A DNA stretch of 64,000 bases. Origin: Lophius americanus. Taxonomy: Eukaryota > Chordata > Actinopteri > Lophiiformes > Lophiidae. The stretch spans positions 434,001 to 498,000 of the forward strand of contig JBBDHG010000126.1 of assembly GCA_037951165.1 (NCBI GenBank), in the 5' to 3' direction. This document shows positions 36,100 through 48,699 of this stretch, one piece after another (position 1 is the stretch's first letter; each line of letters opens with the position of its first letter). The notes beneath the pieces were generated by a model. It saw only the letters and a list, made by a program, of their open reading frames with translations. It was not told the origin of the DNA and did no database searches. A program made the position numbers and the translations under genes.

Positions 36100-36830
36100 C
36101 CTAAAATTCCTCTTTGCCCTTAAAAGGGCCAACAAAAAATCAACTGCTAAAATATCATGGTTGCAAGGCAGGGGGCAAAACTCAATCACAGAGGGGGGCA
36201 AAATTAAAGACGGAGTCCAGATCGGGGGTCGAACAGGACTCAGTTTGCCAAATTTAATCATCAACGTATTGCGACAACTTTATTCCTATTTTATTAATTG
36301 ATATTATCGAATTCTGGACAAACCAACGAAAAAGAAAAATACTGAAATCACAGATTAAATTCAGAACAGAACAGCACCACTAATATCTATGTCTCCCTCT
36401 CTATCTGGATAGATTCACAGGATAATTTCCAATGAAAGTTTTTATTCACAGGCATCAATAACAACAAAATTCAGTTTTTAATAAACTATATCGACAAAAA
36501 GGAGCTTTAAATAACCCTTGGTAAATGGCTGGGCTGATTTAGCCGTTTCTTTCTTCTGCCACAGTAAAACAGTTAAAGTAGACTTATCTGCTACTTCAGT
36601 CAGAAGCAGGTGATCCTCAGAAAACAGTAATGTGTATGAATAGACTCCAGGTGTATCCTGGGATTTGTAGTATCTATGGTGTTTGTTCCGTATACCAGCG
36701 GACCAGTTTTTATAAAAGTTAGATATCGTCTCGTGGGCTGGATATAATTGTTGTGCCGGCAGGATGTGGCCCGCGGGCCTTGAATTTGACACCTGCGTTG
36801 TAGGGCATCTGTCACTCACTTGTGAATAAT
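36100..36830 (-). mobile_element. Non-autonomous hAT-like element, relic
   Basis: On the minus strand it starts GGTGTCAAATTCAAGGCCCG then CGGGCCACATCC, and the far side carries GGCAAAACTCAATCACAGAG and GGCAAAATTAAAGACGG (plus-strand reading, 36170-36215). These two signatures are found at the two sides of a repeat common in fish. No transposase remains. Class assignment is from memory and tentative. Confidence 0.45.
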
Positions 36831-36834
36831 GCAT

Positions 36835-38440
36835 CTTCATCCTCAGGTCTGCAGGCTACTGAATCTGTTAACATTGTAGTAGACAAGTTGGAACGGTAAC
36901 GCCGTCTCCTACATACATTTTGAAGCTAACATTTTCGGTATATGTACAAATGCACGACTTTACCTTTCGAGTTTTTTAGCAATTGTAGAAAAAAAGGAAA
37001 ATAAATCTTCTTCTTCCACAATTGTACTATATACTACAAAATGTGATAAAAAAATATATATATATTGCTACAGAGGGGTGCTTTGAAAAGAAGGTTCGGA
37101 CTGGATTTTGGCAACCAGTGAAGAAAATATCAAAGTTCAAAAACACTTTGAGCACCAGCACTTATAATTGCTGCAGCGGAAGAGTCGCTGAAATAGAGAC
37201 AAAGAGGCCCGATAGATTTTAATAAAAAGCCACTCTGCTCACGGCATACATCAGCTTTATATGCATATTAAATTGGTTCCACTGAGTACAAATAGTAATC
37301 TCTGGATGCCCAACTCCCTGGAGCTCAAAGGACTCGACTGAAGTTACTCTTATTAGAAAAGCAGCGCATTGGCTGTATGATCTTTTTTGTTGTATAGAAT
37401 TAAGATATCAAAAACAGTTAGCAAAAAGAATAAATAATATTAATTTAGCCTTTTGGATGAATATCTTTGACCGCTACTTTGAGTATTAGGAGTTTGACAT
37501 AGAGAGATAAACGGTAGTTCCAGCAAAGTTCAACCCTCTGGAGTCTGAGGTCACACCGGTGTTATCCCAAACTTGGGTTCATTGTGTTTATGTAGCATTT
37601 TATTATTAATCATTATTTCATTTACAAGTTTTACCTGTTTGAATTTGCTTTAATCTCGTATGTATTGTGCAGGACTATAATAAATAATAGTTTGGTTCAG
37701 AGGGTCAGTTTGTAAATTTAGTGGAATTTAGTTTAACCAATGTTCCACCTCAGCTCAACCCTCCCTATCCAAGAACTTACAGCGTTCTAGGGTCGAAATG
37801 ATGTGATCATCAACGACTACACAAAGTAGCCCGTCAAGTGATCCGATTCCTTTAAATATGAACTAACAGGATATCCATTTTATATCTTTATCATTTCGTA
37901 CCTCACATGTAAGATAACAAATACAGTGTTTGTTTTTGGTTGTGGGGGCGTTTGCAGTCGCTGTGGTACCCCAACCCTCGTCTTCCGGGGAGTAGAAGAA
38001 CCCAAATTTTAACAAATAGAAGATAAAATGTATTAATTACACAAGGAAAAGCACCAAAGTGTGAAACATCATTGTCAAACAGAGGGAGAAGGCATTTCTC
38101 CCACCCAATGTGGCCGTCCCTCATCATCCGGGTTGAGTCCCCCGGGCTGCCTCTGCGGACCCAAACATCTTTCTCTCAACGGTATCAGTTAGTAGGCTCT
38201 GATCTGGGTCTGGATTACATAAAACATAGAAATGGAACATAATGAGCGGTCAGTGCTTGTATGCTGTTTTTCTTAAATCTTATTTTAATTTGCCAAATTG
38301 CTATTTCACATATTTTGAAAATTAGCAGGTATTTAGCAGTTTTTGAGCAAGTACCTCTAATTATTTTTCCAATATGTATCAAGTTGTAAAAATATAATGG
38401 TATGACAAAAACATTCTTTAGTCCTAAAAAAGTTTATCCC
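36835..38440. other. Non-coding stretch, nothing firm
   Basis: No gene recognised. The segment 37205-37290 is motif-dense and non-repetitive. Confidence 0.35.
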
Positions 38441-38449
38441 TTTACGGTA

Positions 38450-38800
38450 CAATAGGTGGCAGTAGTTTGGATTTTGGATCAAATCTCAAAGTGCTACAAA
38501 GTAAAAGCAGATAAAAGCATCAATAAAAAAATAAAAAAATAACTGTATAAAAGCCTGACCAAAAAGCAGCAATGTTAATTAAGGTTATAGGTTCCGCTAA
38601 AAAGGAAAGTTTTAAGTCCTTTTTTAAATTTGTTAGTCGTCTGTGGAGCCCTGAGATGGTCCGGGAGGGCATTCCATAGACGAGGGGCAGCAGAACAGAA
38701 GGCCCGATCACCCATGGTGCTGAGCTTAGTCCGGGGAAGGAGGAGGCGGTATGAGTGGTTAGAATACCCAAATTCCCTTGTGCCTGCACTCACCATGAAA
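38450..38800 (-). mobile_element. L2-like LINE reverse transcriptase C-terminus and 3' end
   Basis: On the minus strand the frame at 38796-38575 ends TKLSTMGDRAFCSAAPRLWN, then ALPDHLRAPQTTNKFKKGLK and TFLFSGTY. This is the characteristic C-terminus of fish L2/Rex1-type ORF2 (GDRAFxxxAPRLWNxLPxxLR, FKxxLKTxLF). Downstream on the minus strand a 3'-UTR-like stretch with TTTGTAGCACTTTGAGATTT follows, as in intact members. The polymerase core is missing. Confidence 0.85.
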
Positions 38801-38804
38801 TGCT

Positions 38805-40630
38805 GTTAGCCATTAAGATCCAAGGATTCTCATCAGGAATAAATTCCTTGATTTCCTTTGGAACCTCCTTTGGATTTGAATGAGAAAATAGTCTAGATTA
38901 AGTCCTTCCTCTGAATAACCATCATCTTGTCCATTATTTTTTTGGCTCGCATATCATTCCCCTTTTTCTCATTTTTATCAAAGCTGGTAAAGCTGGGCAC
39001 GTCTTCGGCTGCATTGAGCCTCTATTTCATGACAAGAATGTGGGAAAGTAGAGGAAACCGCCTCGCCTGAGGGCCAGCTGCAAAAAAAAAAAAAAAAACA
39101 CACAATCCACATTATCGAGTCGGTGAGAATCCAATGTTTGAGTCAAACAGAAGAGGTTTTGGTAAATCCAAGTGTTGTAATTCATCTGGTAATGATTTAT
39201 CATTCTCATTTACCTCTTGAATGGCCGGACTACCATCTCAATCTAACATTAGATTTAGATTTTCAATCAAACTCCTAAGCTGAATGAATTGAAATGCAGT
39301 TGTTCCTTATCCCCTACCATGTCTCCTTAATTCCCCCCCCGGCTCTAGGAATTAAGGAAGTGGAGCAGGAACATGGCAGAGAGCCAGCTCCTCCTTAAAG
39401 TTTCCCGCAAGACACTTCTGGCCGGCTCGTCGGGCTGTGTGTGCTGGCTTATCGATCTTTCCCAGGCTTTGAGGTAAAGAAGGAAAAAGAAGACGAAGAG
39501 GAAGATTCAAGCTGTGCTGCCACAACAGCAGGATGAGCAGCCATGAAATAGGAAGACCAAAAGCCTTCAAACAAGCAGAAGGGGATATTGAAGACAGACT
39601 CACACAACACACACACACGGCTGCTCTGTACGATGGTACGTTAGCTCAACCAAAACGTCTCAGCAAACAGGCCTTAGTCGGACGGGGTCATAGTTCACCA
39701 GATCAAACACACATGTACACACACACACCCACTGGGAGGGAGGTTTTTCCGTCAAGATCTGCAGTAATGGTGATTTTTCTTTAAAAAAGAAATGTTCAAG
39801 TAAGCATTCTGCAGGATTTTGTTTTTTTGTTGATTTTTTTTTTTGAAGCCATGCAGAGTTTTTCGTGCAAAAGTTCACCCTGCAGTCAGAAGGATACTGG
39901 TCAGATGGACTGTTTGTGGGCAAATATTTGTGTCACATGTGTAGCACCTTAATTTAAGGCATTTGTATTTGATTTCCTATTGTTTCATTACAACAACGGC
40001 ATTTAAAATGGAATCTGAAAAGCAGAGTCTCTTCTTCTCAGCACAATGTGCAGTGAGTCCCGCCTTCCCCTCGTCTGCTGAGGTCCGAGTATGAGGTCTG
40101 AGGCCCCTTCGCCTAAATCCATAATCCATAATAACAAGAAGAAGAAGATTAAGTTGAAGAAATATGCCCCACAAAATCCATTAAAAGAAAAAGGAGTTTT
40201 ACGATACTGATCTTTTTTACACCAGTACATTTGATACCATTCATGTCCTAACCGGGACAGAAGTTGGTCTGATGTTGCTCTCACACCGGACATTTGGGGG
40301 CCCCCCGGTTCTCTCTCTACAAATGTCAGCCGGGACAGGAACCAGAACACCCCGACTTACCCACACACCCACACACACAGTAAATGGATGTATAGTGCAG
40401 TAAAAAGTTTGACTGTTCACTTTATTGAACATAATTATAGATTCCCGTTTAGAGCCGCTGGGAAGATGTTTTGATCCATTAAGTAGTTGGTTCCTCAAAC
40501 CAAGTAAAGTCTAGTAAATCCCAAAGTATGTATTTGGATGATCAACAAGTGACTAGTATTCTTTTTTTCAATTTCAGCATTGTTAATGATTATTTTTGAT
40601 ATATTTTCATTGCTTCAAAAAAAAGAGCAG
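38805..40630. other. Non-coding stretch, nothing recognised
   Basis: Several frames of 85-119 codons exist on the minus strand but have no family resemblance and overlap one another. No gene called. Confidence 0.4.
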
Positions 40631-40644
40631 AGTACTCTGTTGAA

Positions 40645-40678
40645 TTTATATATATACACATACACATATATATACACA

Positions 40679-40714
<36 letters not shown>

Positions 40715-40728
40715 TCTATATATATCAA
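40645..40728 (+). repeat. TA/CATA microsatellite cluster
   Basis: Runs of TATATA, ACACATA and (CATA)n up to about 40728. A second TATATA/GTGTG run lies at about 41118-41147. Confidence 0.9.
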
Positions 40729-41184
40729 ATATTATAAATTTTCTATGAGTATAATATCCAGCTGAGGATTGATCACCTTAATGTCCTCACCATATTCATA
40801 TTTCTTTAATTATTTTCTTAATTTCTTTAATTCATTTCTGAAATTAATTTCTTTAATTAATTGAATGTCTTAGACACTATAAATGTACCATAAAACCACA
40901 AATCGTTCGTTCAAGCATATTTTTAAAGATTAAAAAAAGAAAAATGATTTCATAAAGTAATTTTGCATTTCATAGAAAGTAATCAATTTTAATAAGTTTT
41001 ACCTGAACCTTTAGGACGAGCATGTTCTTAAAAAAACTCTTTGACCTTTATTAAAAATAGGTTGTATCGAATCAAGTTAAATAATTTTGCGCAGTTGGTT
41101 CTCAAATGCATTAAAATGAAATATATATATATATATGTGTGTGTATAATAGAACTTTCTCAATTTCCATGGCCAAGGCCTCAAC

Positions 41185-41265
41185 TACGGTGGGTCCTTTG
41201 ATCTTAGGTGTCCCCCAGGGCTCCATCCTTAGTCCCTTACTTTTTAGAAGTATATAAATGCTGCC
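41185..41265 (+). pseudogene. LINE reverse transcriptase motif fragment
   Basis: The frame reads LGVPQGSILSPLLF, the conserved block of L2/Rex1-like reverse transcriptases just before the F-x-DD catalytic motif region. After it RSI, a stop codon and MLPPG correspond to SIYMLPLG with one nonsense change. Only about 80 bases survive. Confidence 0.75.
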
Positions 41266-41279
41266 TCCGGGTCATTGCT

Positions 41280-41800
41280 GGTCAATATTTAGGACCCAAA
41301 TACAAACAATCCAAATGCAATGTGTAGAAAAAAGTAAAGTTGAATGAAAAGGTTTTGATTTACTAAAAAGGCAAACTATATATTTAAATTAGAGTCAAAA
41401 TGTTCACAATACGAAACATGCACAGGACAAAATGCAAAGACGACCAGACTTAACACACACAATAAACTACACTGAGCAACGAGGACAGTGAGACACAGCT
41501 GGGGGGGGGGGGGGGGAATCTGAGGTAGGTACCACACAGGTGAGGTAGGTAGACAAATAAAGTGGAGAGAGATTGAAAGCTACAGAAGAGGATGAATCAA
41601 CACAGAAGACAAGAAACAAGAAATCTCCAGTCAAGGAAAGAAAGAGAAGGTGCAACAAAAAGACAGACCAGGACACAATCAATGGAATCAATGACAGGAA
41701 GTGCAACCCAAGAGATGAGACAAGAGGAATACTTTCAAAATAAACCAGGAATACAAAACTCAGAGAATGAAACTTCAAAATAAATCGTAAAGCAGTAGAC
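41280..41800 (+). repeat. Second copy of the repeat seen at 26610
   Basis: It has AGGACCCAAATACAAACAAT near the start, GAGGACAGTGAGACACAGCT, an ACCACACAGGTGAGG block and a AAACTTCAAAATAAATC end. A poly-G run (about 41501-41517) has expanded inside it. It explains the otherwise odd 143-codon minus-strand frame here. Confidence 0.55.
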
Positions 41801-42059
41801 CACAACTTCAGAACCATTCCAGTCATAATATGATCAGGTTCAGTCGAATGGCACACAGTGTTCATTAAGAAATAGTGACTCAAAAAGTGTTCAACCAAAC
41901 ATTTGAGCAGGGTTACGTTGGAAATATGTACTTAATACGCAGTTATGAATCCATAAGGTTGTTTAACGAAGCACTTACTAACAGAAGGCAATGATTTCTT
42001 ATTCATTTATTCAATCCTATGAAACTTTTTCTTTAGAGGTGTAGATTCTGATGAATGCA

Positions 42060-42232
42060 TCCCAGCAGGAGGTAAAACATAATGCGTGGGTTACCTTAGT
42101 GAAAGTCAAAGCATCCTCCCTCACATCAGGAGTTTTCCTCCTCTGAAGCCGCTGCGGACCCCAGACGCTGATGGAGTCTTCCTCCATGTGTAACATGAAG
42201 CAGCCGGATACAACCAGACACAGCAGATGCAC
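42060..42232 (-). CDS. Exon-like segment, minus strand, weak
   Basis: On the minus strand an open frame reads VSGCFMLHMEEDSISVWGPQ, then RLQRRKTPDVREDALTFTK, and meets a canonical donor (ACTAAG|GTAACC; the GT lies at about 42095-42094). The composition looks coding and is richer in G+C than the neighbours. A possible acceptor is the AG in ACATGGAG just before GAAGACTCC. There is no ATG in a good context, and no neighbouring exon or family is recognised. Confidence 0.3.
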
Positions 42233-42744
42233 ACATGCATAAACATGAACACCTCTCCGGAGGTTTTAGTTCATCAAGATCATGGCTGTCCATGTGATGA
42301 ACTGCTGGTTCTCCAGCTGGGCCAGGATAGTCACTGCATGTCTAAGTAGATACTCCACCCATCCATGTATCCATCCACCCACCTCCTGTTCATCTTCTAT
42401 TCCCACCGATACAACTACAAATTAAAGAGAGCAACTCCGCAGATGTATAGACTGATATGTAGGTTCACTGCAGAGAAAGGAAAGTTTCAAAAAGAAACTC
42501 TGGTTTCTAGGAAACTTAAACTTTTTTTCTCAGAGAAGAAATCATTTCTTAGACGAATAATCTTCCTTTTTCTTAGTAAGACATTTTTTTCCCCCTATTT
42601 CAAGAATAAGGAAACTTTATTTTGCCATCCTATAAACTTTTTTCTCCTTAATAGCAATCTTGAATGATGGTATGGATTCTTAAAACCAGTTCAGTCAATC
42701 TATTGAATAAATTAGTTTTCATTGCTTGTATCAGGATAACTTGG

Positions 42745-42830
42745 GGAGGTGGCTGTAGCATTTAGGGTTTGTCACGCAATCCAAAGAGCAGGAGGTTGGT
42801 GGTTCAAGGCCAGCCCCAAACCCCCTACAG
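42745..42830 (+). repeat. tRNA-like SINE head, diverged
   Basis: GTGGCTGTAGCATTTAGGG and AGGTTGGTGGTTCAAGGCC resemble the A- and B-box regions of a tRNA-derived fish SINE. It is too diverged for a tRNA gene. Confidence 0.3.
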
Positions 42831-43339
42831 AGATGGTACGTTCCATTTACCTCCGAAGTCAGAACTCGGAGTTGAGAATGACGTCACACACGAGTCGACC
42901 GCTTTCTTGAAAACTTTTAAGTCGGAGAACAATAAGGACGCCTCCATGAAAACACCCACAAATCAGAGAATAGGGGGGGGGGGTCTCCATAATTTCCTCC
43001 TTAGACCTCAAGACCGAGTGTGGTGTGGGGGCACAGCTTGGTTGGCTCCTCAGATGTCCAAAACTTGTTTTCTAAATTTAGAACTTGTTTGATCCCCTCA
43101 CAGGTAGGAGCTTGAAGCTGGTTATTGCGTCACCAGAGGCCAGTTAGAGGTCATTGGGGACCTCCCTGCTCAAAGGAACTCCTTCAAAGTCAAAGCGTCC
43201 GATGCCCTGTCAATATAATAAAAGAAACAAAAGTAAGAACTGTTACTGTTACACTGCTTGATAAAAGGCGACCAACTGGAAAATGTATTAATTTCTCTCT
43301 TTATCACAACAAAGAGTAAATATTAAAGATGAAAATCCT

Positions 43340-43545
43340 GCATATTGCCAACTAGGACAACGCTGTCCTCCCCGAATGCAAGGGCATATTCCTGAAAAGT
43401 CCTCATTCACCTACGTTGCACAGGCAATCGCCCTGATTGAACTCCCCTCAAATCATATATGAAGTTTTCTCCTCGAATTGTTTCATATGCACCAAATTCT
43501 GACTTAACCGGACCAACGGTTAGGAAGTTATGTCAGAAAAATAAA
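43340..43545 (-). repeat. R1 family repeat, 3' part
   Basis: The reverse complement carries CATATGAAACAATTCGAGGA-type sequence and the end motif CAGGAATATGCCCTTGCATT, the R1 tail. Confidence 0.65.
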
Positions 43546-43549
43546 CGTT

Positions 43550-45485
43550 TTTCGTAAAAAAAAAAAGAAAAAAAAAAGCGTATTAGAATAAATGGTATAT
43601 AGTTAATCTGAAGGCTTTTAATCATAATTAAAAAAAGATATTAAGAAATATAATTTTCTTTTACAATAGCTTGGACCGATTGAACTGAACTGGGTACAGC
43701 ATTGGAGGCAGAATATAAAATATTCCTCTACGAATGAACCCTTTATCAGGTGAATTGGTATGATGGTTAAATCTGTGAAATCTGTTAAATGTGTCATTAT
43801 TATATTATTTTCATTAGTAGTAGTAATAGAATTCATTTGGTATTTTTATTATTTCATATTAGCATTAGTAGTTAGCCTTACGGGAACCCAGGCCTCGGAC
43901 TTGAGAGAGGTTGGTTTTGATATGAACTCAAATGGAAACCAGTTCGTACTTGCAGCCAAATCCCCGCTGGTGCAAGGACTTAAAAACTTCTCATTAATCA
44001 GGCAAACCTGAGATTGCCGGCGGTTTCTGTCTCGGTCTGCACACCCAGCAGTAGTCACAGTATTTCCTAATTGTACTAAAACTATCGCTGCACCACCTCG
44101 CATCTCTCAAAGTTATTCCTCCTTAACTTTAAGTGGCATATGATAATGTAGCGTCTCAATGTGAGTAGGGAATCATCATTTAAAGGCCTATAAAATAAGG
44201 TTTTTTTCATTATTTTCATGCATATTTTATTCTTGAAATATCCTCATCCTGAAATCAAAGCCTATCGTTAGGTTTTGCGGGGCTTTCACATAATGGTGAG
44301 GAGGGTTTTATCTGACGAGCTGTGATGGGAGCCCCGAAGCTTCGGCTGTCCTGTCTTCCACTACGACTTTACAAAAGAAGTTGAAGTTTGCAGTAATTAT
44401 TTGTTCAAGTCGTAGCGTCCGCCTTCTCCGCCGCCTCCGGCTATAGACGGAGCTGACGGAAATACCGGAGTACTGCCGGCTGCCAGAACTTCTGATGGAG
44501 ATGTGGAGACTGAGGGGAGAGAAACAAATCGACAAAATTGACCAAATTAAGTTAAAGAGGGGAAAAACATGCCTTTGGGTTCCGTCTCGCATTTAACTGG
44601 TGAGGAGAAGATAATGGGAATGAAAGAGTGGCCTGCTGAAGGATGATAGAGGCTTAAGCCGGGTTGGCAGCGTATCTGCTCGCAACTGACGGCACTGTTT
44701 CTGCTTCGCTTGTGAAATTAGGGCGGAGTTCTTATAAGCCGACTATTCAACACCTTCGTGTTTTAATAAGCTTAGAGTTGCCTTCATCCTCTCCCTCCCT
44801 AAACCCTCTAACTGACAGCTCAATGCTCCCATCATGCACGCAGGGAGACGAGAGCTGAGACGTTCCCTTTTCTTCTGCCTTGCTTTTTCATTTCCTGCTG
44901 CATTTCTATTTCAATCACACATCTCCTGCACGCTGCTTCGACAGATGCTGCCAGGGTAGCCGCGTTCAAATTGAATTTTACTACAATTTTCTGCTCCGGC
45001 TGGTGCAGAGATGGGAGCGATTGTTCGGAATCAGGGTGTCGATTATGTGACAAACTGTTATGAAGAATGGCTTTGTGAATAGCGATCACAAAGTGAAGGA
45101 GAGACATAGTCGTACCGCCGTGATCATTCGGTCAGCTCCGCCAGTGGATTCAAAAGCACAGACCACTCATTTAGCACCACGGTAACTTATTTTGTGACAT
45201 CTGGGTCAAATCTAACCGGCTGTATGCACAGGGGGTTGTTTACCAGTGGGTTTAATGGCAGTGGAGCGCTCAGTGTTTGACCTTGCAGCTCATTCATGCA
45301 GACCTCCACCACAGAGGTTTCCCCGCCGTTAGCCCAGGAGGAGACACATCTGTACAGAAAATGAACTTAAACACTCAGTGGGAGTGGATTATGAATTATA
45401 AAAAATGCACTTCTCCACACACGTAATGTCACTGATAAACTGATACTTAGAATAAAATGATAAAATGCTAATCAAATTAAATCAA
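43550..45485. other. Non-coding stretch
   Basis: No gene recognised. A C+G-rich, CpG-containing segment at 44400-44490 gives an Arg-rich minus-strand frame (44308-44592) with no family resemblance. The segment 45230-45330 is motif-dense. Confidence 0.35.
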
Positions 45486-45489
45486 ATCG

Positions 45490-45850
45490 TCATCGCAGCC
45501 ACGTTTTCCGCAGATCCTTTGTGTTAACGGGATACTCTCAGAAAATATGTCGTGGATCGTTTTCAATTTGCTTTTATTAATTAACCTTAGGGCGAGGATG
45601 AACTGGATTGTTGTTTTTCTTATTTCTGACAGTAAGGGGGACATTTTTCTCCAAAAGTTTTCAGGCCACAATTTCTCAGCCGTTGGTCCAGTTTAATTCA
45701 GATTTGGTGCAAAGAATTAAGTAGAGGACATCCAACCTACATACATATTTTAGTCTAATTTTACTTTTTTAATTTGATTTTAGGAATTCAATCAGGGGGG
45801 ATTGCCTCTACAACGCAGAGGATTGGGGGCTTTTCCGGAGGTTTTGGCAT
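45490..45850 (+). repeat. R1 family repeat, full-length-like copy
   Basis: CTTTGTGTTAACGGGATACT, then TTAGGGCGAGGATGAACTGG, CAGATTTGGTGCAAAGAATT and the tail GGATTGCCTCTACAACGCAG with GGATTGGGGGCTTTTCCGG. Confidence 0.75.
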
Positions 45851-46089
45851 TTTTTAATAAGTAAATAAAGTCTTTTTTTATTTTATCAATTATTCCTTCC
45901 CTCCATAATAAAGTAACATGGGGGTCGACAGTCCTGAAAGCAGCTCTGTGGGGCTGTAAATATTACAGATTACAGAGATGAGAAAGTTTGGGTTTTCGGT
46001 TCCAGGGCAGCGGATTTGAGTTTGTACAATCAACTCTGAGTTTCTCTACTCTGAGGTAAACTTGCGTATCAGAAGCCATCAGCGATGGA

Positions 46090-46421
46090 GCTCAGGTACA
46101 GTGATTCACCATGGCAACCAGTCAGTTGCTCAGGATCCCACTACCGACCAGGATGAGCTGGAGAGGGTTGCAGGTAAGGGCCATCTTCAATATGTTGTGG
46201 AGGCATGTTGCCATATCATCCCGGACCCAAATCTTCTTTGTAGTTAATTGAACCAGCAAAAAGTGATTTCTTAGGTTTTGTTTTGCATATTTCTTTGTGA
46301 ATTGGCAGACTTGGAGCATCTGATGAAGGTAAGGAGCATCCAGGTGGCCGTGTTGAGACTGAGGCTCAAGGAAGCTGTTCATAGTGGACTGGTCCAACTA
46401 ACCAGAACTGGTGATTGAGGT
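46090..46421 (+). CDS. Possible two-exon open frame, unrecognised
   Basis: A frame through NQSVAQDPTTDQDELERVA ends at a consensus donor, GCAG|GTAAGG (46174). After a 132-base candidate intron with acceptor TTGGCAG (46305) it continues in frame as DLEHLMKVRSIQVAVLRLRL and KEAVHSGLVQLTRTGD to a TGA at about 46416. Another donor-like GTAAGG at 46326 would give a 20-base microexon. The preceding sequence (46000-46050) resembles the end of a Harbinger-type repeat, so this may be transposon-derived. No family is recognised. Confidence 0.3.
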
Positions 46422-46526
46422 AAAAGAAATACCAGTTACAAAAATCGCAGGGAAAAAACACAGCGCAAAAGATAGACTTTATAGTGAGCGTCTACACGAC
46501 TACAGAGCATTCTGAGATACCAGTCA

Positions 46527-47010
46527 GCCATAACGTTCTAACCGCTGACAGTTAAAGTGGGTAACGTTATTTATCTGGTTACCATGGCACCTCGTCAGTC
46601 GATGGGATATTAAGGGAACATTCTGTCCCGAAGTTGATGTGTTGGAAGAAGAAAAAATGGACAAGCTTCAGGATCTGAGTGACTTTGACCAAGACCGAAT
46701 GGCAATGGTTTGATGACTGCTTGGGTGTTTCTGTTTCGTAGTGGTCACGCTTACCAAAGTGGTCTAAGGAAGGATAGCTTGTGGGCTACTGGCTCTGACT
46801 CGGATGTATAGTAGCCAAGGCTAGTCTTTGATACCCTATCCCGCAGAAACTCTACTGCGACACATATTAATGAGAATGTTAATGTTGGATCTTATAGAAT
46901 GGACTCAGCTGTCCACTGCCAATATTGCCAAAATCAGCATCAGAACTGCACCACGAGGAGAGGATACTCGGAATAACCTGCTTAGCTGGCTATCAATGGA
47001 TGGATGGATA
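46527..47010 (+). pseudogene. Tc1-like relic plus short LINE-like tail
   Basis: The start (AGCCATAACGTTCTAACCGC) and the coding remnants GGACAAGCTTCAGGATCTGA and GTGGTCACGCTTACCAAAGT mark the N-terminal half of the Tc1-like family. CAGCATCAGAACTGCACCAC near 46935 comes from its middle. The end CTGGCTATCAATGGATGGAT resembles a (GATG)n LINE tail that landed inside or next to it. Confidence 0.65.
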
Positions 47011-47204
47011 CCAGTTGTGTCTTTTAATATTTTGAGTTTTACATTTTTTGTGGTTTCCAATATCTCTTACACTATGGATTCTGGTTTAACTTAAATTAAC
47101 CATGACATGGAGTTGCCTTTAAATATATACTTTTCCAACAGAACTCATTTTTGAGTTTTCCATGGAAAGATGATTCAAAGTGACTCTGATCCAAAATGTA
47201 GGAC

Positions 47205-47310
47205 TACACAGTGGTGCAGAGACTAGCACAGCTGCCTCACAGAAAGAAGGTTTGGGGTTCAAATCCAGCTCTGCTCCACCTTTCTGTCTGGAGTTTGTAT
47301 GTTCTCTGGT
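47205..47310 (+). repeat. Fish dispersed repeat, head part
   Basis: CACAGTGGTGCAGAGACTAG, then CTGCCTCACAGAAAGAAGG and CTGTCTGGAGTTTGTATGTT match a very common fish repeat (usually GGTGGTGCAGTGGTTAGCAC...CCTGTGTGGAGTTTGCATGTTC). Confidence 0.65.
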
Positions 47311-47619
47311 ATTTCAATAAAGCCTTCTCTCCAGGATCTTCCTCAGTAAACACCAAACGGAATCAGAGACAGTTTAATCTTAGTTCAAGTTGTAACGTTA
47401 TTAGTTGTTATCTCACACTCGTCCTTTTTCCAGGAGCTCTATAAATTCAAAGATTCTGGATCATCATATCTGGAATACTAATTGGATCCAGATGAAACTA
47501 TTGGGATCTCATCGTCTTAGTTTTTCTTACAGCCATGATAGATGTTTTTCATTAACTTCTGGATACAGATGATGATGATGATCCAGATTATAGGAACATC
47601 CAATGGACACTTCAGGGGC

Positions 47620-47830
47620 CCATAAAATGCATCTATCCATTTTGTGAACAAACTCCTTGTGCCGGGTCATGGGGGTCGGAGTCTATTCCAGCTGACTTTG
47701 TAAAATTATTAAGTTATTTTATTATACCTGCATTGCATGTTTTTTTGGACTGTGGGAGGAAGCCGGAGTTTCCATGCAGGCACAAGGAGAACGTGCAAAC
47801 TCTTAGCAGAAAGACCAACCAACAATATAC
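47620..47830 (-). repeat. Fish dispersed repeat, opposite orientation
   Basis: GGGTCGGAGTCTATTCCAGC, TGGACTGTGGGAGGAAGCCG and AAGGAGAACGTGCAAACTC are the other end of the repeat at 47205, inverted relative to it. Confidence 0.65.
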
Positions 47831-47839
47831 AATAGTTAT

Positions 47840-48690
47840 GAAAAATAATTCAAAGAGATTGGGAAATCAGTATTGACAAAGCATATGGAACTTAAATTCC
47901 CTAATGCTTGAAATGAAACAGGAAGTCTCACCGAGTATAAAATGAATAATGTGTGATGTTGTCTTGATTTGGTCAAAAATTGTAGTTACCAAGAAGAGAA
48001 AAAACTAAACAGAAATCTTATATATGATACAATCAATGCTGTGAATTTGCGTCAGAGTGTAAACTTAGTGCGATAATTGAATCTTTGCAATACCTGTTTG
48101 GCTGTACGCTTAAGATTGTTAAAAAAGATAGTGTTTCAGATCCCTTCATGTTTCAGATCAGACAGGCAGACAATCAGATCAAGGACAACCAGTTGGTGAT
48201 CAGCTCGCTCAGCAGATGCTGATCTGACTTCAACAGAAGTGAATCAGTTCTAATAAAGAGTGAGTGAAGCACAAATCCGTTGACTATCCTAGATGTGTGA
48301 TACCGCAGGAGAAGCTAGTACTAGGCTGAGGAGGATCATGGACAGTTTATCACAGAAAAGAATGTCAGATGTGGTTTTCTATGAGAATGCAGACGGAACA
48401 CACAATATGTCCCAAAAGTCGGGAGAAGAATGATGGACATGTCTCACCCTCGATAGACACCTTACTGACTACATAGCAGGAGGGGAGGGGTTTATAAATA
48501 CTTTTCTTGCTTGTGAAAATGGCGGCAGAGGACAGAATAAAAGCCACACCAGCAACAGAGCTCTAAGGTATGTCCCCCATCTATAATGGCAAGTGCATTT
48601 AAACCCGAGCAGGAAGACATTTATGAAAGGGGCGTGATGTTTGCAATCAAATGTTGTACACTTTGAGTCAATACCAGTATATACTACAAA
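47840..48690. other. Non-coding stretch, nothing recognised
   Basis: No gene recognised. Confidence 0.4.
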
Positions 48691-48699
48691 CTTCTTTCA

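Noticed and set aside
41467..41898. 143-codon minus-strand frame
   Set aside because: It crosses a poly-G run and a dispersed repeat also present at 26610; its low-complexity hydrophobic product has no family resemblance.
44308..44592. Arg-rich minus-strand frame over a CpG-containing segment
   Set aside because: The Arg run comes from a CCGCC-type low-complexity stretch; no splice or start support.
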